A DNA stretch of 64,000 nt from Methanoplanus endosymbiosus (GTDB taxonomy: Archaea; Halobacteriota; Methanomicrobia; Methanomicrobiales; Methanomicrobiaceae): positions 434,001-498,000 of the forward strand of contig NZ_CP096115.1 of NCBI RefSeq assembly GCF_024662215.1, in the 5' to 3' direction. Below are positions 9,393-18,938 of the stretch, piece by piece. The notes under the pieces were generated by a model. That model was not told the DNA's origin, made no database searches, and worked only from the letters and a program-made list of their open reading frames with translations. Each line of letters starts with the position of its first letter. The stretch's first letter is position 1. The translations under genes were made by a program, and so were the position numbers.

Positions 9393-9977
9393 TTATGGCC
9401 GGAAATTATCGTGCATTCTTTCAGGAACTGCATTTTTTGGATCTAAATCACCATTTCTGACTGATTTTATATTTTTGAGGATATGCTCAAGACCCCCATC
9501 TATCTCATCATCTCTAATATCCGCAGATTCAGATGTTATACTGATAATTTCGCCAATAATGCCATTGTGATCCTTATCCCTCAGATTCATTCTGGAGAGC
9601 CACGATTCCAGTCTTTCCGGATTTGCCCCTGAAAGACTGTTCCAGATGCCGGCATTTTTGAGATCGTTTTCATGCTCTTTTAAGACAATCAGGTTTGAAA
9701 GTGCCCTGTATTCATTTTCAAGGCTTATCTGTGAACTGAGTTTGATCTCTCTTCTGTATATCAGCGATTCAATCCGTCTGGCAATACTGACCTCTTCACT
9801 CTCTGTCTCTGAATTTCCTGCTTCTTTGTATAATTCTTTGATGCGATCCTCAATCAGGAAAATCTCGTAACCGAGTTCATCAGATTTTTTTGAGAGGTGA
9901 ACATCACGGATTTTTAAGACATTGAGCGGAAGCTCGTAGAGTTCTTTATTTTTGCCTTTAAACTGGAAAATTCTCAT
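9393..9977 (-). CDS. helical protein, possible ESCRT-III/PspA-like fold, function unknown
   Basis: A 194-aa charged, almost wholly alpha-helical protein. A short beta-like start (MRIFQFKGKNKELYELP) precedes long amphipathic helices (about 30-115), then a stretch with an AGIWNSLSG turn and RLESWLSRMNL, and an acidic tail (DDEIDGGLEHILKNI, about 155-170). The order of basic N-terminal helices, a long hairpin and an acidic C-terminal helix is reminiscent of Snf7/CdvB or PspA-type membrane-remodelling proteins, but this is judged by eye only. It follows the 106-aa gene after 15 nt and is surely its operon partner; the pair is divergent from the 180/528-aa pair. It could simply be a coiled-coil adaptor. 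Confidence 0.6.
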   Translation of the reverse strand: MRIFQFKGKNKELYELPLNVLKIRDVHLSKKSDELGYEIFLIEDRIKELYKEAGNSETESEEVSIARRIESLIYRREIKLSSQISLENEYRALSNLIVLKEHENDLKNAGIWNSLSGANPERLESWLSRMNLRDKDHNGIIGEIISITSESADIRDDEIDGGLEHILKNIKSVRNGDLDPKNAVPERMHDNFRP

Positions 9978-9992
9978 TATTCATAACTCCTG

Positions 9993-10313
9993 TCAGTTAT
10001 CTTCATCAAAACTTTTTTCAGGATTTTTTTCAACTGAAAGGAGATATTCTGCATCCCCGGTATTGATTGATCCCGATTCAACACCGCTCCATGCCTCAAT
10101 AAGCTGTTTTTCAGTCTCACCGAGATCTCCATCTGATTCAGCGACATCCATAAAGAGGATCTGGTTTAAATCATCAATAATTCCCTCAAATCCTTTGGCT
10201 GAGAGATTTATCCGTTTTTTAAGTTTAAGCTCCTCTCCCCTCAGATCCCCTGATATTAGTCTGTTCCCCGGATTTTTATGCGGTGTTGTAAGGATATTCA
10301 GTTCAATCACCAT
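9993..10313 (-). CDS. 106-aa protein of unknown function
   Basis: First gene of a two-gene minus-strand unit (15-nt gap to the helical 194-aa protein). The N-terminus is beta-like (MVIELNILTTP), followed by a basic stretch (ELKLKKRINLSAKGFEGIIDDLNQIL) and an acidic tail. No signal, membrane span or catalytic motif is seen. The start faces a shared AT-rich promoter region (10314-10434) with the plus-strand pair, suggesting joint control of all four genes. I do not recognise the family. Confidence 0.6.
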   Translation of the reverse strand: MVIELNILTTPHKNPGNRLISGDLRGEELKLKKRINLSAKGFEGIIDDLNQILFMDVAESDGDLGETEKQLIEAWSGVESGSINTGDAEYLLSVEKNPEKSFDEDN

Positions 10314-10403
10314 TCATAATGTTGTTTTTACAACATAATAAATATTTCTCCAATTCGGATGTTTAATATTATTCGCTCTGAAACCACATCCCATATGGAG
10401 ACA

Positions 10404-10411
10404 ATTATATA
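10404..10411 (+). promoter_or_regulatory. TATA-like box deciding the start of the 172-aa gene
   Basis: TTATATAT lies about 27 bp before ATG 10435. A start at ATG 10411 would sit inside this box, so the downstream ATG with a leaderless transcript is the better choice. The 121-bp region between the divergent gene pairs also contains a second AT-rich stretch suited to the minus-strand promoter. Confidence 0.5.
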
Positions 10412-10434
10412 TGTCCACCCGCCAAATAAATAAT

Positions 10435-10953
10435 ATGGATTATATTGTGTTCGTGGATTACTTCTCCGATGCCGAACGCAAACGAATTGATTATACAATT
10501 GAGAGATGGCGTGATAAAGCAGATATTGCCCGGGAAAAAGGAATAGTTATACGGTTTAAAGATAAGAATATTGACTCATTTCTGGATGACTTATACTCAA
10601 GGCTTGATGCCGGAAAGGAGCAGGTCCAGGTATTTGAAGCAAACACCCATAAGCCTGAGATTAAAGCCCGTGAAGAAGTGCTTAGATACCACTCATCTGC
10701 CGGCAGGGATGTAATTGAAAAATTTCTGGGCTACATAATGGCCAAGATAAATGCCCAGTATGAATTCAGAGATAATGGATTTGTCCGGTATGCTGCCTCC
10801 ACAAAGAAAGGGCAGGCAAAGATAGAGATATCAATAACAGATAATAAGGCAGGCTCTGAAACCATAATAAAAATATCAGGATATGCCAGTTCTGCAAAAT
10901 TTCTACATGACAGAATTGATGAAGAGATGAAAACTTTTCTTGGAGGCTTTTAG
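10435..10953 (+). CDS. 172-aa protein of unknown function
   Basis: First gene of the plus-strand pair; its stop codon is immediately followed by the ATG of the 528-aa gene, so the two are co-translated. The start at MDYIVFVDYF is chosen because the alternative upstream ATG (10411) lies in the TATA-like box. The sequence suggests a mixed alpha/beta fold: a hydrophobic first strand, a helical stretch with a DDLYSRLDAGKE segment, and a C-terminal part with alternating strands (AKIEISITDNK, ETIIKISGYA) and a final helix. No known catalytic signature is visible. The context with two helical/coiled-coil partners suggests a complex, but the function is unknown. Confidence 0.6.
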   Translation: MDYIVFVDYFSDAERKRIDYTIERWRDKADIAREKGIVIRFKDKNIDSFLDDLYSRLDAGKEQVQVFEANTHKPEIKAREEVLRYHSSAGRDVIEKFLGYIMAKINAQYEFRDNGFVRYAASTKKGQAKIEISITDNKAGSETIIKISGYASSAKFLHDRIDEEMKTFLGGF

Positions 10954-12540
10954 ATGAGCAGTGAAGATCCGGCATGCATAACCAAACTGGCAAAGCCATC
11001 AAAACAGGTGCTCAATGAGGGCCTTTTCATCCGCCATGAGCCGCCTGAAAAGAGGATTTTACTCTGGAATCGTATAAAGATTAACAGGGAGATGTTTGTT
11101 GACGGGGAATGCGGAAATATACTGGATGACCTCGATATTCATTTCAGAGGTATATTTGATGCTTCACTTCTCTGCCTCTCTTCCACATTTAAAGATGAAG
11201 GATCTGAAGCTCTAACTGATATTTTTTCCGGAGCTGAGTACAGAGCCTATGAACATTTTGAGAGGATGAGAATAATTGAGATCTATTCCTCTGAAGATTT
11301 AAAGAAGAAGATCATCAAAAAAGATAATGATGTAATGGAAATTCTGAGAAATTACTATCTCTTTGGTGATTCACGATTTGATGAAATCCTGGATTCTGCT
11401 GAAATAAGACCTTCTCTGAGATATTTTTTCCATAAGAGATGGGATGAAATTAAAAAGAAGATAAATGAGGCAGCTTCGGTTTTAATCATGGATTCTGATT
11501 ATCTTGTAAAACTGATCAGGATATGGGAAGATGAAGGGAGAAGAATTGCCAGTGTTTCAGGCGAGAACGAGAGAAAAAAGATTTTTGATGACCTCAGATG
11601 CCGGGAGGATAAACTCTCCGGGGAGCTAACGGGAAAAGATGAGGAGATATCCCGCTGCAGAGAGGAAATTGAAGGTTTAAAAGAGAGATTAAACTGGGCT
11701 GTACCGGATAAAAACCAAAGAGAGGAATATGCTGAAAATCCCGGCAGATATGTGACTTCCGGAGAAGCCAGACAGTATGAAATTAATCTCCTGAACAGAT
11801 TTGGCCTTAAATTTTCTGACTTTGTATCATCAGTTGAAAAGAAATACAGAGTCTGTGGGATCCGTGAGGATAAGGTTAATCCACCGGAGTACTTTAAGGA
11901 GAGATTTGATCTCTCTTCAGATGATTATCTGAATATTCCAAGGAACAGTTCATTAAAGATTGATCTTATTGAGAAGAAGATCTTTGGCAGGAAAGAAAAA
12001 GTCCGGATTTATGTTGCTTTTATCTCAAGGCAGGCTGAATATGCAAGGTATTCCTGTGACTGCCTGCCGGCAGGGCTAAAAGACTTAAATATTATTATGG
12101 ATAATGTCAGGTCTGACTGTACTGGCAATAAAATCCATGCCTTCCTCTTTGCCGCTTCACCGACCGGTTTTGATGATAAATGCAGATCAGTCATATCCGG
12201 AAATGAGAGTGCTCCAAACAATTCCTGCGGAAGTATATCCGTCTGCCTTTATGACCCTGAAACAGGATGTATTTCATATAACTCCGGAGATCCATTCTCC
12301 CGCACATTTTCAAAACTCTGCAATCCCGAACTTCCGGAAGAGAAGAAATTAAGGCTGAAAGATGAGGTTGACAGAAAAATATCTGAGGAGATTGCAGCTT
12401 TTGGCTGGTGCTCTCTTGAATCCTCCTTTGACAAAAAAAGGGACGACATTCTTCTGATAAAGCAGCTATTTTATCGTTTTGCTGAAGAGAAAGGCTACTG
12501 TGTTAAATATGTAAAAGATTCCGGACTTGTTATGATGTGA
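10954..12540 (+). CDS. 528-aa coiled-coil-containing protein of unknown function
   Basis: Follows the 172-aa gene with no gap. The N-terminal ~190 residues are mostly helical; a heptad-like coiled coil lies at about 195-250 (KKIFDDLRCREDKLSGELTG onward); the C-terminal half is alpha/beta (about 265-480) with a strand-rich stretch (KVRIYVAFISRQAEYARYSC, GNKIHAFLFAASPTGFDD) that looks like a Rossmann-type or nuclease-like core, but without a motif I can assign. Ten or so cysteines are scattered and do not form an obvious zinc site. The end converges on cheW 32 bp away. With its partner and the divergent pair it forms a four-gene cassette of unknown role. Confidence 0.65.
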   Translation: MSSEDPACITKLAKPSKQVLNEGLFIRHEPPEKRILLWNRIKINREMFVDGECGNILDDLDIHFRGIFDASLLCLSSTFKDEGSEALTDIFSGAEYRAYEHFERMRIIEIYSSEDLKKKIIKKDNDVMEILRNYYLFGDSRFDEILDSAEIRPSLRYFFHKRWDEIKKKINEAASVLIMDSDYLVKLIRIWEDEGRRIASVSGENERKKIFDDLRCREDKLSGELTGKDEEISRCREEIEGLKERLNWAVPDKNQREEYAENPGRYVTSGEARQYEINLLNRFGLKFSDFVSSVEKKYRVCGIREDKVNPPEYFKERFDLSSDDYLNIPRNSSLKIDLIEKKIFGRKEKVRIYVAFISRQAEYARYSCDCLPAGLKDLNIIMDNVRSDCTGNKIHAFLFAASPTGFDDKCRSVISGNESAPNNSCGSISVCLYDPETGCISYNSGDPFSRTFSKLCNPELPEEKKLRLKDEVDRKISEEIAAFGWCSLESSFDKKRDDILLIKQLFYRFAEEKGYCVKYVKDSGLVMM

Positions 12541-12572
12541 TGGGCATATGAACGCAGATCAGCCAAAAAAAA

Positions 12573-13091
12573 TTATGTTATCTGTTCAGTTGTTACTGGT
12601 TTACTGCTCTTTGTTTTAATTACCAGTTCATCCAGTATTTTGGCAAGGTCAAGCCATATTATCAGGCTGCTGTAGTTTCCGTGCTGTTCGGAAAATCCGT
12701 TTTTGTCACTGACCTTAATAATTCCCTTAACATAGGTGTTTAAATCGGAGGCCATATTCTCATTGATCTGTTCAACATCTTCTTCTGAGATCTGCATTAC
12801 GCTATGAACAGAATCAACTATAATGCCTATTTTTGACCCTCTGCTGTCTGTATTTGTCAAAACAATGATATTTTTATTTTCAGCATCCTTTTCAGGCAGC
12901 TTAAGCAGTTTTGCAAGATTTACAATGTTTGTAATCTCGCCTCTGAGATTTATTATTCCTGAGATGTAATCTGCTGATCTTGGGATTGGTGTTATTGGCA
13001 TCATCTCGACTATTTCACGGGCCAGATTGATGTCAAGGGCATATAATTCCCCCCCAAGTTCAAATTCAACGATATCTATTGCTGATGACAT
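12573..13091 (-). CDS. cheW: CheW-like chemotaxis coupling protein
   Basis: A 172-aa single-domain CheW: FELGGELYALDINLAREIVE, then IPRSADYISGIINLRGEI and GIIVDSVHSVMQI are the family core. CheW links chemoreceptors to the CheA kinase. It starts 17 nt after the poly-HAMP receptor stop with a GGAG ribosome site, so the two form an operon and are likely partners. No cheA or cheY is in the window. About 30 residues at the C-terminus (after LDELVIKTK) are extra and disordered-looking. Confidence 0.95.
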   Translation of the reverse strand: MSSAIDIVEFELGGELYALDINLAREIVEMMPITPIPRSADYISGIINLRGEITNIVNLAKLLKLPEKDAENKNIIVLTNTDSRGSKIGIIVDSVHSVMQISEEDVEQINENMASDLNTYVKGIIKVSDKNGFSEQHGNYSSLIIWLDLAKILDELVIKTKSSKPVTTEQIT

Positions 13092-13107
13092 TTAGTGCAT
13101 CTCCGGA

Positions 13108-16100
13108 TTATACCTTAAAGACTTCAACTGATTTTTTAAGGTCTTCTGCCATTCCTGCCACTTCGTCAGCTCCGCTTCCGACCTCTTCAGATGAAGCGGA
13201 GACTTCCTCAGTCAGTGCTGCAATATCCTCTATTCTCTTCATGTTTTTGTGGGTAACCTGTGTGGTCTTTTCCATTGTCTGCATTACACGGTTGGTGGCA
13301 TCTGCCTGATCTTCGGTGGCTTTTGCTATTTCATTTATTGCCCTTCCGGCATTGTCAGCACCGATTACCATACTGTTTAAGGCAATAATTGTTTCATTCA
13401 CGCTTTCAATGCCTGACTGAATTTCATTATATGCAGATTTCATTGATTCAGCAGTCTTAGAGCTGTCTTTCTGAATTCCAATTATGAGTTTTTCAATGTT
13501 GTCCGTAGCCTTCTTTGAATCTCCTGCCAGGTTTTTGACCTCTCCGGCAACTACTGCGAATCCGCGCCCGTGTTCTCCGGCCCTTGCAGCTTCAATCGCG
13601 GCATTTAATGCAAGGAGATTTGTCTGGTTTGAGATATCTGTTATGAGTTTTATTATATTGCTAATCTCAACCATCTTCTCATTGAGTGCGTCAATTTCTT
13701 TCACACTTAATAAAGAGATCTTCTCTACTTCCTGCATCTTGTTATTTGCAATATTTCCAAGGTTTTTAGCTTCCTGACCAAGTGACGTAACCTCCTCGGC
13801 AGAGCCTTTGACTTCCTGAGATGTACTTGCAATCTCTTCAATTGAAGCTGACAGATCTGATATTTCCCTTGCAGCATCTTCTATATATTCTATCTGCCTT
13901 CTTGAATCCTCTGAAGTCTGCTGGGTATTGACTGCAACCTGCTCTATGGCTCTGGTTACTTCATCTATACCCTTGGTGGTATCAAGAATACTTATGCCAA
14001 CTCTGTTTGCAATATCTATTACTTTTTTAACCGGCTCCACTATTGCGTCAAGCGTCTCATTTACTCCTCTTACAATTTCTGCAAAGTCTCCTGCATGGCG
14101 CGATACATCAGCTCTTATAGTAATTTTTCCTTCTGATGCCGCTTTTGTAAGCATACCTGTGTCTTCCACCAGAAGGTTTACGGCATCAATGCAGAGATTG
14201 AGGTTGTTCTTGATCTCGTTGAAGTCGCCGTTGTAGTTGTCAGTAATCCTCTCCGGAATGTCACCCCTGCTTATTCTCTCCACGTATTCGGCTGAGACAT
14301 TCAGCGGCCCGACAACTGCGTCAAGCGTCTCATTTACGCCCCTGATTATGGCCGCAAAATCTCCGGCATGCCTGGAAACATCAGCTCTTGTATCAAGCCT
14401 TCCCTGCACTCCGGCCTCTGCGAGCATATTGGTATCTTCCACCAGAAGGTTTACAGCATCAATGCAGAGATTGAGATTGTTCTTGATCTCGTTGAAGTCG
14501 CCGTTGTAGTTGTCAGTAATCCTCTCCGGAATGTCACCCCTGCTTATTCTCTCCACGTATTCGGCTGAGACATTCAGCGGCCCGACAACTGCGTCAAGCG
14601 TCTCATTTACGCCCCTGATTATGGCCGCAAAATCTCCGGCATGCCTGGAAACATCAGCTCTTGTATCAAGCCTTCCCTGCACTCCGGCCTCTGCGAGCAT
14701 ATTGGTATCTTCCACCAGAAGGTTTACAGCATCAATGCAGAGATTGAGATTGTTCTTGATCTCGTTGAAGTCGCCGTTGTAGTTGTCAGTAATCCTCTCA
14801 GGAATGTCACCCCTGCTTATTCTCTCCACGTATTCGGCTGAGACATTCAGCGGCCCGACAACTGCGTCAAGTGTGTTATTGACACCCCTGATTATGGCCG
14901 CAAAATCTCCGGCATGCCTGGAAACATCAGCTCTTGTATCAAGCCTGCCCTGAACTCCGGCTTCTGCCAGCGTATTGGTATCTTCCACCAGGAGGTTTAC
15001 GGCATCAATGCAGAGATTGAGGTTGTTCTTGATCTCGTTGAAGTCGCCGTTGTAGTTGTCAGTAATCCTCTCAGGAATGTCACCCCTGCTTATTCTCTCC
15101 ACGTATTCGGCTGAGACATTCAGCGGCCCGACAACTGCGTCAAGTGTGTTATTGACACCCCGGATTATGGCCGCAAAATCTCCGGCATGCCTGGAAACAT
15201 CAGCTCTTGTATCAAGCCTTCCCTGCACTCCGGCCTCTGCGATCATATTGGTATCTTCCACCAGGAGGTTTACGGCATCAATACAGAGATTGAGATTGTT
15301 CTTGATCTCGTTGAAGTCGCCGTTGTAGTTGTCAGTAATCCTCTCAGGAATGTCACCCCTGCTTATTCTCTCCACGTATTCGGCTGAGACATTCAGCGGC
15401 CCGACAACTGCGTCAAGCGTCTCATTTACGCCCCTGATTATGGCCGCAAAATCTCCGGCATGCCTGGAAACATCAGCTCTTGTATCAAGCCTTCCCTGCA
15501 CTCCGGCCTCTGCGAGCATATTGGTATCTTCCACCAGGAGGTTTACGGCATCAATGCAGAGATTGAGGTTGTTCTTGATCTCGTTGAAGTCGCCGTTGTA
15601 GTTGTCAGTAATCCTCTCCGGAATATCACCCCTGCTTATTCTCTCCACGTATTCGGCTGAGACATTCAGCGGCCCGACAACTGCGTCAAGCGTCTCATTT
15701 ACGCCCCTGATTATGGCCGCAAAATCCCCTGCATGCCTGGAAACATCAGCTCTTGTATCAAGCCTTCCCTGCACTCCGGCCTCTGCGAGCATATTGGTGT
15801 CCTCCACCAGAAGGTTTACAGCATCAATGCAGAGATTGAGATTGTTCTTGATCTCGTTGAAGTCGCCGTTGTAGTTGTCAGTAATCCTCTCAGGAATATC
15901 ACCCCTGCTTATTCTCTCCACGTATTCGGCTGAGACATTCAGCGGCCCGACAACTGCGTCAAGTGTATTATTAACTTTGGAGATGATTGAACCCCATCCT
16001 CCGGGGAATTCATCAGAGTTCCCTCTGGTATCGAGTTTGCCATCAATTGCTGATTTTGTTATCAGATTCAGTTCATTCAATACATTATTTATAATCGCTC

Positions 16101-16326
16101 CGGTTTCATTGATGTTATTCTTTAATATTTCAGTATTTCCGGAGTATTCTTCAGTGATGTCTTCTATATTCTCTCCTTTAGAGAGAGCAAGGATAAAATT
16201 TCTGGCAAGTCTGAGCTGCGTCTTTAAATCTGCATTCTCCTTTATGTAATCATCCTTTGACATATCCGAATTATACTCCATGAATTCGGAATCAGATCCT
16301 GATGGATCCGCTTTGTTAACTCCCAT
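13108..16326 (-). CDS. soluble methyl-accepting chemotaxis protein with tandem poly-HAMP array
   Basis: A 1072-aa chemoreceptor lacking any transmembrane segment. After a short N-terminal helix, residues ~40-129 hold a divergent HAMP pair, and residues 130-766 hold seven 91-residue units, each reading as two HAMP-like modules (first: [15 protein letters not shown]...; second: [22 protein letters not shown]...). Six units are almost identical; the seventh, next to the signalling domain, has diverged in its second half ([15 protein letters not shown]). The C-terminal ~300 residues form the coiled-coil hairpin with the canonical tip [19 protein letters not shown]. Poly-HAMP receptors are known in archaea; here the array takes the place of a sensor domain. 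It is in an operon with cheW. The second CheR-like and CheB-CheR genes in the window could modify it. Confidence 0.95.
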   Translation of the reverse strand: MGVNKADPSGSDSEFMEYNSDMSKDDYIKENADLKTQLRLARNFILALSKGENIEDITEEYSGNTEILKNNINETGAIINNVLNELNLITKSAIDGKLDTRGNSDEFPGGWGSIISKVNNTLDAVVGPLNVSAEYVERISRGDIPERITDNYNGDFNEIKNNLNLCIDAVNLLVEDTNMLAEAGVQGRLDTRADVSRHAGDFAAIIRGVNETLDAVVGPLNVSAEYVERISRGDIPERITDNYNGDFNEIKNNLNLCIDAVNLLVEDTNMLAEAGVQGRLDTRADVSRHAGDFAAIIRGVNETLDAVVGPLNVSAEYVERISRGDIPERITDNYNGDFNEIKNNLNLCIDAVNLLVEDTNMIAEAGVQGRLDTRADVSRHAGDFAAIIRGVNNTLDAVVGPLNVSAEYVERISRGDIPERITDNYNGDFNEIKNNLNLCIDAVNLLVEDTNTLAEAGVQGRLDTRADVSRHAGDFAAIIRGVNNTLDAVVGPLNVSAEYVERISRGDIPERITDNYNGDFNEIKNNLNLCIDAVNLLVEDTNMLAEAGVQGRLDTRADVSRHAGDFAAIIRGVNETLDAVVGPLNVSAEYVERISRGDIPERITDNYNGDFNEIKNNLNLCIDAVNLLVEDTNMLAEAGVQGRLDTRADVSRHAGDFAAIIRGVNETLDAVVGPLNVSAEYVERISRGDIPERITDNYNGDFNEIKNNLNLCIDAVNLLVEDTGMLTKAASEGKITIRADVSRHAGDFAEIVRGVNETLDAIVEPVKKVIDIANRVGISILDTTKGIDEVTRAIEQVAVNTQQTSEDSRRQIEYIEDAAREISDLSASIEEIASTSQEVKGSAEEVTSLGQEAKNLGNIANNKMQEVEKISLLSVKEIDALNEKMVEISNIIKLITDISNQTNLLALNAAIEAARAGEHGRGFAVVAGEVKNLAGDSKKATDNIEKLIIGIQKDSSKTAESMKSAYNEIQSGIESVNETIIALNSMVIGADNAGRAINEIAKATEDQADATNRVMQTMEKTTQVTHKNMKRIEDIAALTEEVSASSEEVGSGADEVAGMAEDLKKSVEVFKV
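14029..15939 (-). repeat. seven tandem 273-bp coding repeats (poly-HAMP units)
   Basis: Within the receptor gene the sequence repeats every 273 bp (91 codons) seven times. Units 1-6 differ at only a few positions each, mostly synonymous or Met/Ile/Thr swaps in the TNxLAEAG stretch and NE/NN in GVNxTLDAVV; unit 7 differs more. The antisense strand shows the same 273-bp periodicity of open frames, which is a by-product. Confidence 0.95.
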
Positions 16327-16374
16327 TTCTCTGCCTCCTTTTTAAATTCTCTCCGGATATTTTAGATCCGGATA

Positions 16375-16468
16375 TGCGTCGCAAATATTGCTGCAGAATA
16401 TATTGTAATCTGCCAGACCAGCAATAAACTTAATTGATACAAAGTATATTTACATATTATACGACGCA
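16375..16468. promoter_or_regulatory. divergent promoter region with a spaced inverted repeat
   Basis: Between the receptor gene and the wHTH-PAS regulator, TGCGTCG (16375-16381) and CGACGCA (16462-16468) form a perfect 7-bp inverted repeat 80 bp apart. Each half lies near an AT-rich TATA-like stretch (AATATATTC for the minus gene, ACATATTATA for the plus gene). A second palindrome-like GATCCGGAT lies at 16364-16373. These could be operator sites for the adjacent regulator. Confidence 0.35.
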
Positions 16469-16517
16469 CAACTTTGTCAGTACCGTGTCTTAACCTCCCG
16501 GTGAGTTGAACCTGAAT

Positions 16518-18806
16518 ATGAAAGATGACACAGACGAAATAAATATGATACTGGACATTCTCGGATTAAATCCTGACGGGGTCATTATTAAAGATATCGC
16601 TGCTGAGCTGAATCTTAACAGAGATACCATTGCACGCCACCTCCGTGTGCTTCTGATGAAGGGAGATGTTGAAATAAAACAGATAGGGCCTGCAAAAATA
16701 TATTACAGATCCCGGCGAATACCAACATCCGTTCTGAAGAATTTCTGCCCGTACCCACAGGTATATTTCAATAAATTAATGAGGATCACTGAAATTAATA
16801 CAGAATTCAGGAAGCTGGCAGGCCCTGTGCCTGAAGTAATTGTCGGAAAAAAACCCGATGAACTGGATATTCAGCTGTTTCTGGATGAAACACTGAATAT
16901 GTACTATAAAACTGCCCTCAATGGATGTAAAACAGTAAAATATCTCAATACGTCACTTAACGGGAATAATTATTATTTTAAGGTTATTCTCCTGCCTGTT
17001 GTTCTTGAAGACGGAAGAGCAGGTTTGTGCATTATTTTAATTGATAAAACTGCTTCTGCCAGTTCAAAGGATATAACTGAGAAAAGTGAGGATTTTTACA
17101 GGACAATTGTTGAAGATCAGACAGAATATATTTGCCGGGTTATGCCTGACGGAACTTTTACCTATGCCAATCGGGCGTACTGTGAGATGAGGGGCAAAAG
17201 TCCTGACGAACTTATCGGACGTAAATTCCTTCCACTAAATCTTAATAAAATAATATCAGGCAATTTTTCAGGGTTCACGGTTGATAATCCGGTCATTACA
17301 GAAGAGATACAGGTTGTTCTTCCAAATGGTGAAATATCGTGGCAGCAGTGGAAGATAAGGGGAATATTTGATGATAATCACATTTTAACCGAATTTCAGA
17401 TGGCAGGCCGGGATTTTACCGAACTTAAACGTGCAGAAGAGCAGATTAAGATGTACCATTCCAACCTTGAAATTCTTATTAAAGAACGTACAAATGAACT
17501 TCAGGCAATTAACAGAGAACTTATCGAAGAAATTTCAGAGAGAAAAGAGACAGAAGATAGATTAAATCTTGCAATTGAAGGGTCCAAATATGCTTTCTGG
17601 GACTGGGATCTGGTGACAGACAGGGCCGTTTTTGGCCGGAAACTGACTGAAATGCTTGGTCTGTATCCTGAAGATATGAATAATAATATTGACTCATGGA
17701 GAACCAGAGTTCATCCAGAAGATCTCCCGCATGTAATTCAGTCTCAGAAAGACCATTTCAGCGGCATAAGTGATTATTATGAAGCTGAATACAGAATGAA
17801 ACATAAGGATGGTTATTATGTCTGGATGTATGCAATAGGAAGGGTTAGTTCAAGAGGGCTGGATGGCACTCCCATACGAATGTCCGGACTTCAGTCAGAC
17901 ATATCTGAGAAAATTCAGATTAAAAAAGACTTTGAATTTCAGAAATTACTGATAAATTCACTATCTCAGATCTCCGGATTAAAAGAGGCAACAGAGCTGT
18001 GCCTGGAAAATGCAGTAAAATATACTGACCTGAATTCCGGCTGTTTTTACACCTATGATAAATACAACGATAAATTCAGGCTTCTTTCATCCTATGGGTT
18101 ATATAACAGTGAAACAGAATGCCTGAATAATATTGAGTCATATCCGGAAATTAATCTTAAAATTTCAGGCGCAGGACCACAATATATCAGCATAAAAAAT
18201 TCGTTCCAAAAAGAAAATAACATTCATGAATTAAATGATTATAAATCTGTAGCAATAATTCCTGTAAAGTATAATAATATCCCTGCCGGAATTTTTTGCC
18301 TCTTCTCAAAGGAATTTGATGAAATTCCGGATGCCGCCAGAAACACACTTGAATCTGCCTCAGGTCTGCTGAACGGAACATTACTTAGAATAAAAACTGA
18401 CGGTGAGATTATAAAAACACAGAAACATCTTGCTTTTGCATTAAACGTTGCAAAGATGGCTATTTTTGAAATTAATCTGCAAAATGAAATGATGACATTT
18501 TATTATCCCGATAAAAGGGCGATAAAGGGATCTGAATACATATTAAAGAAAGTTCAGATACCCTGGAAGAGATCTCTTCATCCAGAAGACTACGAAAAAG
18601 TCACAAAGGCAATTGAAGATCATGCTAACGGTTCAGTTCCATATTATCGATCAATACACAGAGTAATTTCAGATGACGGTTCAGTTGCATGGTACTCAAA
18701 TTCCGGAAAAATTGTGGAGTGGGATGATAAAAACAGACCTCTGATAATATCCGGAGTTTCTGCAAATATCACAGAAGAAAAGGTAAAACCTTTCATTCAG
18801 GAATAA
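16518..18806 (+). CDS. winged-HTH transcription regulator with four PAS and one GAF sensor domains
   Basis: About 762 aa. Residues 5-75 form a winged helix-turn-helix (GVIIKDIAAELNLNRDTIAR, then a wing PAKIYYRSRR). A PAS-like domain (~85-190), a clear PAS (~200-310, YICRVMPDGTFTYANRAYCE), a short coiled coil, a PAS_3-type domain (~350-470, WDWDLVTDRAVFG with WRTRVHPEDL), a GAF domain (~480-620) and a last PAS (~635-755) follow. There is no kinase domain, so this is read as a one-component regulator that binds DNA directly. ATG 16518 is chosen over TTG 16506 because the GGTGAG stretch at 16499-16504 touches the TTG. It is divergent from the chemoreceptor operon, which it may control. Confidence 0.88.
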   Translation: MKDDTDEINMILDILGLNPDGVIIKDIAAELNLNRDTIARHLRVLLMKGDVEIKQIGPAKIYYRSRRIPTSVLKNFCPYPQVYFNKLMRITEINTEFRKLAGPVPEVIVGKKPDELDIQLFLDETLNMYYKTALNGCKTVKYLNTSLNGNNYYFKVILLPVVLEDGRAGLCIILIDKTASASSKDITEKSEDFYRTIVEDQTEYICRVMPDGTFTYANRAYCEMRGKSPDELIGRKFLPLNLNKIISGNFSGFTVDNPVITEEIQVVLPNGEISWQQWKIRGIFDDNHILTEFQMAGRDFTELKRAEEQIKMYHSNLEILIKERTNELQAINRELIEEISERKETEDRLNLAIEGSKYAFWDWDLVTDRAVFGRKLTEMLGLYPEDMNNNIDSWRTRVHPEDLPHVIQSQKDHFSGISDYYEAEYRMKHKDGYYVWMYAIGRVSSRGLDGTPIRMSGLQSDISEKIQIKKDFEFQKLLINSLSQISGLKEATELCLENAVKYTDLNSGCFYTYDKYNDKFRLLSSYGLYNSETECLNNIESYPEINLKISGAGPQYISIKNSFQKENNIHELNDYKSVAIIPVKYNNIPAGIFCLFSKEFDEIPDAARNTLESASGLLNGTLLRIKTDGEIIKTQKHLAFALNVAKMAIFEINLQNEMMTFYYPDKRAIKGSEYILKKVQIPWKRSLHPEDYEKVTKAIEDHANGSVPYYRSIHRVISDDGSVAWYSNSGKIVEWDDKNRPLIISGVSANITEEKVKPFIQE

Positions 18807-18938
18807 ATCTCTCAGATTATTCCCGGAACAATATTTAATTTTGGCAGTACTGTTGCCGGTTGTTGGCTACCGGATTTAATCCCGCTCTTTTCAAACTGAC
18901 GATGGCTGCGTACCTACTCTCATCCGGTTTTTTGGTTA

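Noticed and set aside
14029-15939. Regular repeats considered as a CRISPR array or satellite
   Set aside because: Period is 273 bp, there are no unique spacers, and the whole stretch is one open frame of HAMP modules.
14237-16249. Series of 66-, 90- and 124-codon plus-strand frames spaced 273 bp apart
   Set aside because: They are antisense shadows of the poly-HAMP repeats; the minus-strand protein is unmistakable and the shadows repeat only because the DNA does.
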